From assembly GCA_965262255.1 (NCBI GenBank), contig OZ253505.1, positions 1,922,001 to 1,986,000 of the forward strand: DNA of 64,000 bases, written 5' to 3'. Position numbers and translations under genes: made by a program. Numbering within the stretch: the stretch's first letter is position 1; every line of letters starts with the position of its first letter. This document shows, piece after piece, positions 24,160 to 33,301 of the stretch. The notes beneath the pieces were generated by a model. It was not told the origin of the DNA, did not search any database, and was given only the letters and a program-made list of their open reading frames with translations. The stretch comes from JANQQC01 sp965262255 (lineage in GTDB: Bacteria; Pseudomonadota; Alphaproteobacteria; Caulobacterales; Hyphomonadaceae).

Positions 24160-26907
24160 CTAAAGGGTTTGTTCTTTGCCGGTCATTTCGGAATACAGTT
24201 CAAACAACTTTTCGAGCCGTTCGGTATCGTTCTTGAACGGAATTGGTGAATAAATGCGTTCTATCTTGTCGTCATTAGCTTGGTGCGCTTGTCGAACGAG
24301 TGGAAATTCCTTGTCAAGCCTTTTGGGATCGTACATTTCGGCAATTGTAGCTGGAAAATACTGTTCCCGTGCGTGGAGAATTGCAATGGCAGAATTTGAA
24401 AGAGTGAGCATGGTATCTTTTATTAGAGGAGGAAAAGGAAAAGTATTCCATCCAAGTGTTTTTGAATACCTAAAACCGGTTCCGAGTTTTCCACAAACTG
24501 TTTCGATCCAAATTAAATGAATCCGAGAAGCAATTACCGCAAGGCACCATATTGGAGCGTCGTAAATTCCAAATGCAGCATTTGATATAGTTGTACGATC
24601 GTTAATTAATCCGACTGGCAGATAAGCTCTGTGTTCGGACGAGACACTTGGAATTACGATGGAGTGGGATTTTCCGTAATGCATTTCTCGAAACTGGTGA
24701 GATTTTACAGATAAATTGATTGTGCTTTTGTCGACACTGCTTTTACGAAATAGATTAACTTCATGAATTCTGTCTGATATTTCTCTGGACATTAATGCTA
24801 AGTTGAGATTGTGATCCTCTACCCATACACAATATCGTTGAGTCCCACGAATAAATTCAGCTGAACCAACAATGCGACGAAAAAGTTTAGATTTATTTTC
24901 CTTACTAACATTTATTGATCGATATTCGGAATCACTCAACAAAAAATGGCCTCCGTCGACCGGCATATTTCCAAATGACATTGAAGGAAATATGGAAACA
25001 GGATTTGATCTGCCTTGAATGGCAGATAAAGGAGTAGATGTTAAATAGGGGTTAATTGTATCAACTCGACGAACAGTTGTGACACAATGCCGATCTATGC
25101 TGTATATTCTTGGTTTTTTTGTAACCTTAGTTAGTGCAATTACTATAACAACCACACCTGCGTTTCTCGAGGCTAGATTTGACCATTTAAACGAAGTGTG
25201 GGCAAATTCTATTTTTACTCCTAGAGAAAAGAGTACAGGCCATAATATAGGAACTATTCTTCCTTGACAGAGGGAATTTGTACTGACGAATGCAAATGAA
25301 GCGTTGACGTTCTGAAGGTACTCTGCTGCTTTTATAAACCAGCCAGCTACGTAGTCGAGTTGGCGAGTTGAAATGCTGTGCGCTCTAAAAGCTATTTCTA
25401 GATCGCGTTTTTGTGTCTTGGTTTGTGTTTGACTTCCTTTGTAGGGCGGGTTACCACAGATAAAGGTTTGAATATTGTCTTCGTTAGAAATGGGGCAGAC
25501 TTCAGCCCAGTCGAAGTGTAGAGCATTTCCGGAGTGAATATTACGATTGTCGCTGAGTGGTAAAACGGCATCCGCAGCTAACTGTTGACCTAAGTACAGA
25601 ACGTCACATTGATACTCCGCGATCAGCAATGACAATCTAGCAATTTCGCAGGCGAACTCTTTTATTTCAATACCAAAAAAGTTGTTTGTTGAAATTACAC
25701 TCCTAGTATTCTCACGTCTGCGAGCATTTTCGCCTAATATTTTTATTCGCTGTTCGACTATGTCATTTTCGATTTCTCGCAATTGTTTGTACGCTACTAC
25801 AAGGAAATTACCGGATCCACAAGCCGGGTCAAAAACTCTAATACTTTCAAGTTGTCTACGAAGGTTTAGTAGCTTCTGAGGGCTGTCCCAAGAGTCTTTT
25901 AACTTCTCGCGAAGATCATCCAAGAACAGAGGGTTTAATACTTTAAGAATATTTGGGATGCTCGTATAATGAAGTCCAAGCTGTCCTCTCTCCTCAGAAT
26001 CAGCAATGGCTTGGGTCATTGATCCGAAAATGTCAGGATTAATAGACTTCCAGTCTAACTTTCCGGCATGTAGCAGATAGCTACGTGCAATTCTAGAGAA
26101 TGTGGGAACACGAGTGATGTCAGTGAATAGTCCTCCATTGACAAATCTAAACCGACTAACCCAAGACGCAGTAAGTGGGCCAGTCCTTTCCTCGATTGGC
26201 GTGGCCATTGCTTCAAAAAGAGTTTTAATTACTTCGTGTGCATTATCGGCTGAACTTTGTTCTTCAACCGTTATAGTGAATAGGTCGTCTCCATAAAATA
26301 TTCCCGTGTCCTCAGCAAAGAAACAGAATATTAGTTGTGCCATAAACCTGTTCATGTTCAGGTCAGGATTACTGCCATCCCAATCGGGATTGGTTCTTAG
26401 TAATTCTACATACAAGCGATTGAGACGAGCAGTCGCCTTGATGTCAATGGGATTATCTTTTAATGCTTGAACAGTTGTAATACCTGCTAACGGTAGAAAG
26501 AAACCGAACTGGTCGTCAAGTTTGTTCCATTCGCAGGAAAGCACGTCCCCCGTTACGATCTCCTCCGCTTCTAATACCTCTCCGTCGGTCGCTAGAAGGA
26601 ATTTTGCTCTAAATTTCTTAGTTTTCGGCGAATCTCGAAGGAACGAAAGAGTTTCCGCTACTCTTCCCGTTTCGCAGGTGCCAATGTGGATGTTTTGCGG
26701 TAAGACAACGCTATAAGAGCGTTGTGGCTTACCGTCTACCCCCCCCCCGAAAATTATCTCAGAGTGATATGACTTGTTTTTTCGGACACGATCTATCGTA
26801 GTTTTCTTGTTGCCGAACGCTTTGAAAAAAGAATATGCGAACTCCTGCCGATCAAAAGTTTGATCGGCAAGTTCTGAAACCGCCTCTTCAATCTCAACAG
26901 GGTTCAT
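24160..26907 (-). CDS. N6-adenine DNA methyltransferase (MmeI/YeeA-like) with poly-G tract
   Basis: A ~915-residue methyltransferase. After a family-specific N-terminal domain (FAYSFFKAFGNKKTTIDR, FLLATDGEVLEAEEI, FGFFLPLAGITTV) come SAM motif VFDPACGSGNF (~358-368) and catalytic motif NPPY (~486-489), then a target-recognition region and a C-terminal helical end (GWNTFPFPP). I see no PD-ExK nuclease motif in the N-terminus, so cutting is left to the downstream gene. The start at 26907 is the first ATG; an upstream TTG at 26964 is possible, closer to no better ribosome site. Codons 54-57 are a run of ten G (26739-26748), so one slipped base would truncate the protein near residue 60. Confidence 0.9.
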   Translation of the reverse strand: MNPVEIEEAVSELADQTFDRQEFAYSFFKAFGNKKTTIDRVRKNKSYHSEIIFGGGVDGKPQRSYSVVLPQNIHIGTCETGRVAETLSFLRDSPKTKKFRAKFLLATDGEVLEAEEIVTGDVLSCEWNKLDDQFGFFLPLAGITTVQALKDNPIDIKATARLNRLYVELLRTNPDWDGSNPDLNMNRFMAQLIFCFFAEDTGIFYGDDLFTITVEEQSSADNAHEVIKTLFEAMATPIEERTGPLTASWVSRFRFVNGGLFTDITRVPTFSRIARSYLLHAGKLDWKSINPDIFGSMTQAIADSEERGQLGLHYTSIPNILKVLNPLFLDDLREKLKDSWDSPQKLLNLRRQLESIRVFDPACGSGNFLVVAYKQLREIENDIVEQRIKILGENARRRENTRSVISTNNFFGIEIKEFACEIARLSLLIAEYQCDVLYLGQQLAADAVLPLSDNRNIHSGNALHFDWAEVCPISNEDNIQTFICGNPPYKGSQTQTKTQKRDLEIAFRAHSISTRQLDYVAGWFIKAAEYLQNVNASFAFVSTNSLCQGRIVPILWPVLFSLGVKIEFAHTSFKWSNLASRNAGVVVIVIALTKVTKKPRIYSIDRHCVTTVRRVDTINPYLTSTPLSAIQGRSNPVSIFPSMSFGNMPVDGGHFLLSDSEYRSINVSKENKSKLFRRIVGSAEFIRGTQRYCVWVEDHNLNLALMSREISDRIHEVNLFRKSSVDKSTINLSVKSHQFREMHYGKSHSIVIPSVSSEHRAYLPVGLINDRTTISNAAFGIYDAPIWCLAVIASRIHLIWIETVCGKLGTGFRYSKTLGWNTFPFPPLIKDTMLTLSNSAIAILHAREQYFPATIAEMYDPKRLDKEFPLVRQAHQANDDKIERIYSPIPFKNDTERLEKLFELYSEMTGKEQTL
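26739..26748 (-). repeat. Ten-base G tract in the methyltransferase gene
   Basis: Ten C on the plus strand (ten G on the coding strand), read as GGG GGG GGG GTA, giving Gly-Gly-Gly-Val. It is the longest G/C homopolymer I saw in the window. Such tracts in methyltransferase genes change length during replication and switch the gene on and off. Confidence 0.9.
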
Positions 26908-27030
26908 AATAAGCAAACTTATTTGTGAGTTGTTCCTCCCTTCCGATTCTGGAGGGGAATGCAATAGTATACTGTATATGGCAATTCAAAACAGAAAAAC
27001 TTTTGCGCTATATGTTTTAAAGCGTTTTTT

Positions 27031-27060
27031 GGTATGTGTTGGTGCATACCTATGCATACC
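27031..27060. promoter_or_regulatory. Repeated GCATACC operator-like element
   Basis: GGTATG at 27031-27036 faces GCATACC at 27044-27050, and GCATACC recurs at 27054-27060, exactly 10 bases (one helix turn) on. It lies between the divergent methyltransferase and S1/P1 nuclease genes. The pattern suggests cooperative binding of a dimeric regulator; no regulator gene is adjacent. Confidence 0.4.
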
Positions 27061-27113
27061 AATGAATATTTGCCGGTGATAGCGTCTTGCGATAGACGTA
27101 TAGGAAAACTCCC

Positions 27114-27893
27114 ATGACACGTGCTTTACTCATATTCGTAACCATACTGATTCTGACACCAAACGCATTTGCTTGGGGAAGTATTGGACATCGCGTCACT
27201 GGCGAAATAGCGAATAACTATCTTTCAAGCAAGGCTAAGCAGGAGATTCGCACCCTACTAGGTAACGAAAGTCTTGCAGAGGCGACGACTTGGGCGGACT
27301 ATATGCGTAGTAGTCCTGATCCTTTCTGGCGATATCAAGCCTCACCTTGGCATTACGTAACTGTTCCAGCAGACCAAACGTACCGAACAGCTGACAAACC
27401 AGACGAGGGTGATGCAGTTACCGCTTTGACTCAGTTTACGAACACATTGAAGGATCGGAATGCTTCAATGTCCGATAAAAAACTTGCTCTAAGATTTGCC
27501 ATCCATATAATTGGAGACCTGCATCAACCTTTTCACGCGGGCAACGGAAAGGACCGTGGAGGAAATGATGTTCGCGTTAAGTGGTTTAGTAAGTCCACAA
27601 ACATGCATGCTTTGTGGGATACAGGTCTCATCGACCACGAAAAGCTTTCATACACCGAATGGACAGCCTGGCTAGTAGCTCGAATTTCCAGAGAACAAGT
27701 AAGGTCCTGGTCAACGACTGATCCCCATGTGTGGATCGCGGAAAGCGTGGCAATTAGAGACACGATTTATCCAAACATTTCAAAAAACCTGTCGTGGGGC
27801 TATGCCTATAAGCACCGAGACACAATCCGGCAAAGATTGTCTCAGGCAGGTGTTAGAATCGCGGCTTACTTGAACGAGGTATACAAGGATTGA
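27114..27893 (+). CDS. Secreted S1/P1 nuclease
   Basis: A 259-residue zinc-dependent nuclease of single-stranded nucleic acid with 3'-nucleotidase activity in its family. The signal peptide ends AFA, leaving mature N-terminal Trp21, whose amino group is a zinc ligand in this family. Other ligands: GHRVTGEIA, TTWADYMR, HFAIHIIGDLHQPFH-type segment (read here as LRFAIHIIGDLHQPFH), GGNDVRVKWF and NMHALWDTGLI. Likely used to harvest phosphate or nucleosides from extracellular nucleic acids. Single gene, divergent from the defence operon. Confidence 0.96.
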   Translation: MTRALLIFVTILILTPNAFAWGSIGHRVTGEIANNYLSSKAKQEIRTLLGNESLAEATTWADYMRSSPDPFWRYQASPWHYVTVPADQTYRTADKPDEGDAVTALTQFTNTLKDRNASMSDKKLALRFAIHIIGDLHQPFHAGNGKDRGGNDVRVKWFSKSTNMHALWDTGLIDHEKLSYTEWTAWLVARISREQVRSWSTTDPHVWIAESVAIRDTIYPNISKNLSWGYAYKHRDTIRQRLSQAGVRIAAYLNEVYKD

Positions 27894-27921
27894 AAGAGCC
27901 ATACGATTCTGTGTGCTTGAC

Positions 27922-28173
27922 TTACTTTCTATGATTATTTCGTTTGTCTTGCTTGCATTGCCTTGTGCCATCGGCATGACCAGCATTGTATCCGCGGCTG
28001 TAATCCTTATTGTCCCAGTATCCGTAAACTAAAGTCTTTCGCAACTGGCACGTAGTGTTGTAACCACTGGCATAACCGTCTCCATACCCCTGATCATAAG
28101 ACCTTTCGGCATCCTTTTCCGAGGAACAGGCGAAAGTTACGCAAGAAAGTGCGAGGACGAACAAGATTCTCAT
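27922..28173 (-). CDS. Small lipoprotein, Gly/Tyr-rich, unknown function
   Basis: An 83-residue protein with a lipoprotein signal (MRILFVLALSCVTFAC). The mature part has two related segments, YDQGYGDGYASGYNTTC and YSRGYNAGHADGTRQC, each a Gly/Tyr repeat ending in Cys, so a disulfide between them is plausible. Basic tail. Family not recognised. Confidence 0.65.
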   Translation of the reverse strand: MRILFVLALSCVTFACSSEKDAERSYDQGYGDGYASGYNTTCQLRKTLVYGYWDNKDYSRGYNAGHADGTRQCKQDKRNNHRK

Positions 28174-28376
28174 GAATTGAACTCCAAAAATTAACTAAGT
28201 CTTCCTGTCTAGAACGACCGAAATGGGTGTCTTTGTCGGGCCGGTTCGACAAATTTGCTACAACCTCTAAAAAATATCAAAAAAACTTTACTATCTAGAG
28301 CGCCTTATTTTAGGGAGCTTCAGACAAATTCCACAAGTTGTGTCAAAAAAATTTCAAAAAAATTACGTTTAGGGAC

Positions 28377-28405
28377 TTGACGAAGATTTAAGGCCTTCTT
28401 ATCTG
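28377..28405 (+). promoter_or_regulatory. groESL promoter
   Basis: TTGACG at 28377-28382, 17-base spacer, TATCTG at 28400-28405. Transcription would start around 28412, just before the CIRCE element, which fits repression by HrcA. Confidence 0.65.
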
Positions 28406-28416
28406 GCAAAACGTGA

Positions 28417-28443
28417 TTAGCAGTCAACTTGCTAGAGTGCTAA
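28417..28443 (+). promoter_or_regulatory. CIRCE element (HrcA operator)
   Basis: TTAGCAGTC, nine bases, GAGTGCTAA. One base differs from the consensus TTAGCACTC-N9-GAGTGCTAA. It lies 62 bp before groES and directly after the promoter, so HrcA should repress groESL at normal temperature. No hrcA gene is in the window. Confidence 0.92.
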
Positions 28444-28505
28444 AATGTGCTTTGCGAGTTCGACTGATTTTAGTTCAACTTTGTAACAAACTATGAGGTA
28501 ATGCA

Positions 28506-28793
28506 ATGGGACTTCGTCCACTCCATGACCGCGTACTCGTACGTCGGATCAAAGAATCAGAGAAAACTGCTGGCGGGATTATCATTCCGGACACAGCAAA
28601 AGAAAAACCGCAAGAAGGTGAAGTTGTCGCCGTGGGATCAGGTGTCCTCGGTGATGATGGAAACCGTGTCGCTCTGGATGTCAAAGCCGGAGACCACATC
28701 TTGTTTGGTAAATGGTCAGGTTCAGAAGTGACTCTCGATGGAGAAGAACTTTTGATCATGAAGGAAAGCGACATACTCGGAATTGTTGAGTAA
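28506..28793 (+). CDS. groES: Co-chaperonin GroES
   Basis: A 95-residue GroES, the lid of the GroEL folding chamber. It has the N-terminal strand LRPLHDRVLVRRI, the mobile loop SEKTAGGIIIPDTAKEKPQ and the C-terminal LLIMKESDILGIVE. GAGGT lies 6 bases before the ATG. First gene of the CIRCE-controlled groESL operon. Confidence 0.98.
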   Translation: MGLRPLHDRVLVRRIKESEKTAGGIIIPDTAKEKPQEGEVVAVGSGVLGDDGNRVALDVKAGDHILFGKWSGSEVTLDGEELLIMKESDILGIVE

Positions 28794-28846
28794 GTCGTCT
28801 TAGTTTTGTTTCACTTTTTTCTACCATTAGGAAGGATTAATCAGAC

Positions 28847-30481
28847 ATGGCAGCTAAAGAAGTAAAGTTCAGTTCAGAAGCGCGTGAGAAACTCCTACAA
28901 GGAGTGGAGACGTTAGCGAATGCTGTAAAGGTCACGTTAGGCCCGAAAGGTCGTAATGTGGTTATCGAGAAGTCTTTTGGTGCGCCGCGCACGACAAAAG
29001 ACGGTGTCACGGTTGCAAAAGAAATCGAGCTTGATGACAAGTTTGAGAATATGGGCGCTCAGATGCTTCGTGAAGTTGCATCAAAAGCGAACGATGTCGC
29101 CGGCGATGGAACGACTACGGCAAGTGTTCTAGCCCACGCGATTGTCCGCGAGGGAATGAAGCGTGTTGCAGCGGGTATGAACCCAATGGATTTGAAGCGC
29201 GGGATTGACAAGGCAACAGTTGCTGTTGTTGACAATCTGGCTAACCAATCCAAGAAGGTCAAAACCAATGAAGAGATTGCTCAAGTTGGAACGATCTCGG
29301 CCAATGGCGAAAAAGAAGTCGGCGACATGATCGCTGAAGCCATGGCGAAAGTTGGTAATGAAGGCGTTATTACAGTCGAAGAAGCCAAGTCTTTAGAGAC
29401 TGAACTTGATGTCGTGGAGGGCATGCAGTTTGACCGAGGGTATCTCTCACCCTACTTCGTCACCAATGCTGACAAGATGATTGCTGAACTCGAAAATCCA
29501 TTGATTTTGTTACACGAGTCCAAACTCTCGAGTCTGCAACCTATGCTTCCTATTCTAGAAGCGGTGGTTCAAGCTCAGAAATCACTTCTTGTAATTGCCG
29601 AAGACGTTGATGGAGAAGCCTTGGCAACTCTTGTCGTCAACAAATTGCGAGGTGGATTGAAGATCGCCGCGGTAAAAGCGCCGGGCTTTGGTGATCGCCG
29701 AAAAGCGATGCTTCAGGACATTGCCGTGTTGACAGGTGGTCAAGTTATCTCAGAGGACTTGGGCATCAAACTAGAGAATGTCTCTATGGACATGCTAGGT
29801 AGCGCCAAACGTGTGAGCATAAATAAAGACGACACGACGATCGTTGATGGTATTGGTGAGAAAGCCTATATCGAGGCCCGCGTTGCTCAGATTCGTCAAC
29901 AGATTGAAGACACGTCTTCTGATTATGACCGAGAGAAGCTTCAGGAGCGTCTTGCTAAACTCGCTGGCGGTGTTGCTGTTATTCGAGTTGGCGGAGCAAC
30001 GGAGATTGAGGTCAAAGAGAAGAAAGACCGAGTTGACGATGCTCTCAATGCGACGCGAGCGGCAGTCGAAGAAGGCATTATTGCTGGTGGAGGGGCATCT
30101 CTATTAAGTGCTGCCGACGGTATCAAAGTTGACGGCCTCAACGATGATGAGCAAGCCGGTATCGACATTGTTCGGAAAGCCCTTGAGACTCCTTTGCGAC
30201 AGATTGCTGAGAACTCCGGCGTTGAAGGTTCGGTTGTTGTCAATACGATCCGTCAAAAAGCTGAAGAGACGTATGGTTACAACGCTCAGACCAATGAGTA
30301 TGGTGACTTGGTCAAAATGGGAGTTGTTGATCCGGCCAAAGTTGTGCGCTCTGCCTTGCAGAATGCCTCTTCTGTCGCAGGTCTCTTAATCACGACTGAA
30401 GCCAGTGTTGCTGAACTTCCTAAGAAAGAAAGCGCACCTGCAATGCCAGGTGGTGGCATGCCTGATATGGGCGGCTTCTAA
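28847..30481 (+). CDS. groEL: Chaperonin GroEL
   Basis: A 544-residue GroEL, the ATP-driven double-ring folding chamber. Seen: LGPKGRNVVIEKSFGAP, the nucleotide-site DGTTTASVLAHAI, PYFVTNADKM, and the flexible Gly/Met C-terminal tail MPGGGMPDMGGF. AGGAAGG lies 10 bases before the ATG. The gene is richer in GC than its neighbours, as is common for highly expressed genes. A terminator follows at 30530. Confidence 0.98.
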   Translation: MAAKEVKFSSEAREKLLQGVETLANAVKVTLGPKGRNVVIEKSFGAPRTTKDGVTVAKEIELDDKFENMGAQMLREVASKANDVAGDGTTTASVLAHAIVREGMKRVAAGMNPMDLKRGIDKATVAVVDNLANQSKKVKTNEEIAQVGTISANGEKEVGDMIAEAMAKVGNEGVITVEEAKSLETELDVVEGMQFDRGYLSPYFVTNADKMIAELENPLILLHESKLSSLQPMLPILEAVVQAQKSLLVIAEDVDGEALATLVVNKLRGGLKIAAVKAPGFGDRRKAMLQDIAVLTGGQVISEDLGIKLENVSMDMLGSAKRVSINKDDTTIVDGIGEKAYIEARVAQIRQQIEDTSSDYDREKLQERLAKLAGGVAVIRVGGATEIEVKEKKDRVDDALNATRAAVEEGIIAGGGASLLSAADGIKVDGLNDDEQAGIDIVRKALETPLRQIAENSGVEGSVVVNTIRQKAEETYGYNAQTNEYGDLVKMGVVDPAKVVRSALQNASSVAGLLITTEASVAELPKKESAPAMPGGGMPDMGGF

Positions 30482-30529
30482 ACCTGAGCGTTGCGCTCAA
30501 ACATTAAACACCTTTGAGTGTTGGAGGAT

Positions 30530-30562
30530 AGGGCGACCCCTAGCGGGTTGCCCTTTCTTTTT
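30530..30562 (+). terminator. Rho-independent terminator of groESL
   Basis: Stem AGGGCGACCC (30530-30539) and GGGTTGCCCT (30545-30554), one G-U pair, loop CTAGC, followed by TTCTTTTT. Confidence 0.85.
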
Positions 30563-30675
30563 GCTTGTTAAAAGACAAAAGACGAGCAACAGGTATTAGT
30601 GATTCGTTGAGGCATCAACCCATACTCGCAATAGCCTCAAATGACCGAAGACTCATTTAGTTCAACAGTTTCTCA

Positions 30676-31281
30676 ATGGCTTACCGAAAACTCACTCCTG
30701 GGGTTTTAGTTGCCGCGACTCACAATGACGGTAAGTTGCGCGAATTTCGGGATCTGTTTGAACCGGAAGGAATGATTATTCGTTCCGCTAAAGAATTAAA
30801 TCTCGACGAACCCGTCGAAGACGGTAACTCTTTTCGAGAGAACGTTTTGATTAAAGCAGAAGCGGCTTGTGAGTCGACAGGTGAACGTGTATTAGCAGAC
30901 GATAGTGGGATGGAGGCAGAAGCAATTGGCGGTATGCCTGGCATTTACACGGCCGACTGGGCGGGTGAACCGCGTGATTTTTATAGAGCAATGGCGAAAG
31001 TTGAAGAACTTTTACAAGAATCTGGTAACAACAACCGATCAGCGCGATTTGTTTCTACGCTTGCTATAGTTTGGCCAGACGGTCAGAACGCGATATTTGA
31101 AGGTTCAGTTAACGGCAGTCTAGTTTGGCCGCCGCGCGGAGAAAAGGGATTTGGATTTGACCCGGTATTTGTACCCAACGGATACAATCTAACTTTTGGT
31201 GAGATGGAACCCGCTAAAAAACATGCCATTGATCACAGAGCGGACGCGTTTGCAAAATTAAAATTGGCTTTGCTTTCGTGA
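30676..31281 (+). CDS. rdgB: XTP/dITP pyrophosphatase (RdgB/HAM1)
   Basis: A 201-residue house-cleaning enzyme that hydrolyses dITP, dXTP and ITP to keep deaminated purines out of DNA. Signatures: ATHNDGKLREFRDLF, ADDSGMEAEAIGGMPGIYTADW, GEKGFGFDPVFVPNGY, KKHAIDHRADAFAKL. Its stop overlaps the GTG start of hemW by 4 bases, so the two form an operon. Confidence 0.97.
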   Translation: MAYRKLTPGVLVAATHNDGKLREFRDLFEPEGMIIRSAKELNLDEPVEDGNSFRENVLIKAEAACESTGERVLADDSGMEAEAIGGMPGIYTADWAGEPRDFYRAMAKVEELLQESGNNNRSARFVSTLAIVWPDGQNAIFEGSVNGSLVWPPRGEKGFGFDPVFVPNGYNLTFGEMEPAKKHAIDHRADAFAKLKLALLS

Positions 31282-32441
31282 TTATTCCGTACGGTCCTAG
31301 TTTCGGCTTCGGTCTTTATATACACTGGCCATACTGTTCAAAGATTTGTCCATATTGCGATTTCAATGTGTACGCGGCGAAATCTTCTCAAGACACGTCT
31401 GCTTTGGTAGATTCCATCGTTGCAGATATTAGGCAACACCGCGAATTTCTCTCTGATCATCCGCCGCTAAATACAGTGTACTTCGGCGGTGGAACGCCGT
31501 CTCTTATTTCATCAAGCGATATAGGTAAAATTTTGCGATCGGCAGGCGACTCTTTTGGAATCGAAAAGAACGCAGAGATTACACTTGAAGCAAATCCCAA
31601 CGATGTCAATCGGAGCGATATTGCTAGTTGGTCATCCCTCGGAGTTAACCGGTTATCTGTCGGACTGCAAAGCCTTGATGATCGTACCCTTCAATTTCTC
31701 GGACGAGACCACACAGCATTGGCAGGAGTAAAAGCGATAGAAAAAGCTAAATCGCTTTTCAAAAAGGTATCGGTCGATTTAATCTACGCTTTGCCCGATC
31801 AATCGCTTAGATCTTGGGAGAAAGAGCTTACCCAAGCTCTGCATCTCGGAACCGATCATCTGTCTTTGTATGAATTGACATTTGAGAGAAGAACGGCTTT
31901 CGGAAAAAGATTAGAACGGGGAGAGTTAACTCAGCCGAACGAAGATTTACGAGCTGATTTTTTCCAGCTTACAAATGAAATAACTCATAACGCGGGAATG
32001 TCGTCATACGAAATCTCCAATTATGCGAAAAACGAATCCGTACGCTCCAAACATAATATGGTTTACTGGAGAGGTGGAGACTGGATTGGAGTCGGGCCGG
32101 GCGCACACGGTCGGATTACAAGTGGATCAAGTAGATACGCTACAGAGAATGAACGAAAGCCTGCGAACTATGTTGACTCAGTCAAATCACGAGCTCGACA
32201 ACTTGTTAATCTCGAAACGCTCGATTCGAAAGACATTTCAAATGAACTCCTAATTTTGGGACTGAGACTTAAAGAGGGTATTGAAATAGACAGATTGCAG
32301 AGGGCAGGTCATACGTTAGATCAAGATACTGTTAGATATCTAATTGAAGAGGGGTTGGTAAAAGTCAAACGCGATCGAATACATTTGACAAACAAAGGTT
32401 ACTTGCTCGCAGATGCGATCGGATCAAGCTTGGCAAGATAA
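31278..32441 (+). CDS. hemW: Radical SAM haem chaperone HemW
   Basis: A 387-residue HemN-like protein. GTG start overlapping the rdgB stop. N-terminal radical-SAM motif YCSKICPYCDFN carries the C-x3-C-x2-C iron-sulfur cluster; GGGTPS and LSVGLQSLDD follow, then a C-terminal HemN domain (ISNYAK, VYWRGGDWIGVGPGAHGR). HemW delivers haem to membrane enzymes; it lacks the coproporphyrinogen-oxidase features of true HemN. The rdgB-hemW pair is common in alphaproteobacteria. Confidence 0.94.
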   Translation: MIIPYGPSFGFGLYIHWPYCSKICPYCDFNVYAAKSSQDTSALVDSIVADIRQHREFLSDHPPLNTVYFGGGTPSLISSSDIGKILRSAGDSFGIEKNAEITLEANPNDVNRSDIASWSSLGVNRLSVGLQSLDDRTLQFLGRDHTALAGVKAIEKAKSLFKKVSVDLIYALPDQSLRSWEKELTQALHLGTDHLSLYELTFERRTAFGKRLERGELTQPNEDLRADFFQLTNEITHNAGMSSYEISNYAKNESVRSKHNMVYWRGGDWIGVGPGAHGRITSGSSRYATENERKPANYVDSVKSRARQLVNLETLDSKDISNELLILGLRLKEGIEIDRLQRAGHTLDQDTVRYLIEEGLVKVKRDRIHLTNKGYLLADAIGSSLAR

Positions 32442-32584
32442 AGACCTCTTACAATGATCAGTAAATTTGGCAGAAACGAGAAATGCGAATCGAAATTCGC
32501 TTGTGCCGAGGTTCTAGCTGCACTGTGAACTAAAGAGATGATGCGAAGTCGAATACGCTGTGAGAATTTTTTCACCAGGCCAAT

Positions 32585-33079
32585 TTAGAGGTATCTCTCC
32601 CACTTTTCTACTTTTTGCGAAATAATCCGAACAGAAAATGCAATACGATCTTTAGTAGAGGTTTCTGCCAAGCAAGCCATTGCATCCTCAGCCATCGCGA
32701 TTGTCTCTAGGGCTTGGTTCAAGTCTATATGGTAAATGTACTCGTTGGCGCATAACAATCGCACTTCCATTAAATCAAGAAATACGGAAGCAAATTTTAC
32801 AATTGAGCTGGGAAACTCATCAGAATTTACGCTCTGGCAAGCATTTCGCAATGCACCGTCATTTACTGACATATAGACTTTGTGCCAAGCGGGATATTTG
32901 GGATCGTCTTCAGAAACGTCGCCGATCAGTTCTGATGTACACATTTCGCAGACGCAATGATGAACGGCAAAATATGCAGATTGTGGCACAGTACGAAGTG
33001 CAGCTTCCCTAGGCATTCTGTTACCTGCAGTCGAAGCTAATGTACGTGCGGTTTCTAAAAAGCCTTCGGAAGTTTTCAT
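32585..33079 (-). CDS. HEPN-like helical protein, function unknown
   Basis: A 164-residue all-helical protein. The layout AYFAVHHCVCEMC near the N-terminus and RLLCANEYIYHIDLNQA near the C-terminus resembles HEPN domains (AYYA near the start, R-x-x-A-D/N-Y later), but I see no clean catalytic R-x4-6-H. Could be a non-catalytic HEPN protein or a nucleotidyltransferase partner; none is adjacent. Single gene between hemW and ampG. Confidence 0.5.
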   Translation of the reverse strand: MKTSEGFLETARTLASTAGNRMPREAALRTVPQSAYFAVHHCVCEMCTSELIGDVSEDDPKYPAWHKVYMSVNDGALRNACQSVNSDEFPSSIVKFASVFLDLMEVRLLCANEYIYHIDLNQALETIAMAEDAMACLAETSTKDRIAFSVRIISQKVEKWERYL

Positions 33080-33301
33080 AGCCGTTCGTCCTAACGAAAA
33101 TTTTAGTTGAGATATCAGAGGTGCAACAAAATACGATAATCGATCGTTTATCTCGAAGCCTAGGTTGAAATAAGTGAGTTTTTTGAAACTACGAGTCTCG
33201 ATTCATCGAAGTCGGGTACCCAAACACTACAATGTCTACTCACTTCTCAAAATGCAACTGGAAGGTGATTTGCGATTTTTCATCCATACAGAAAATCTGT
33301 T

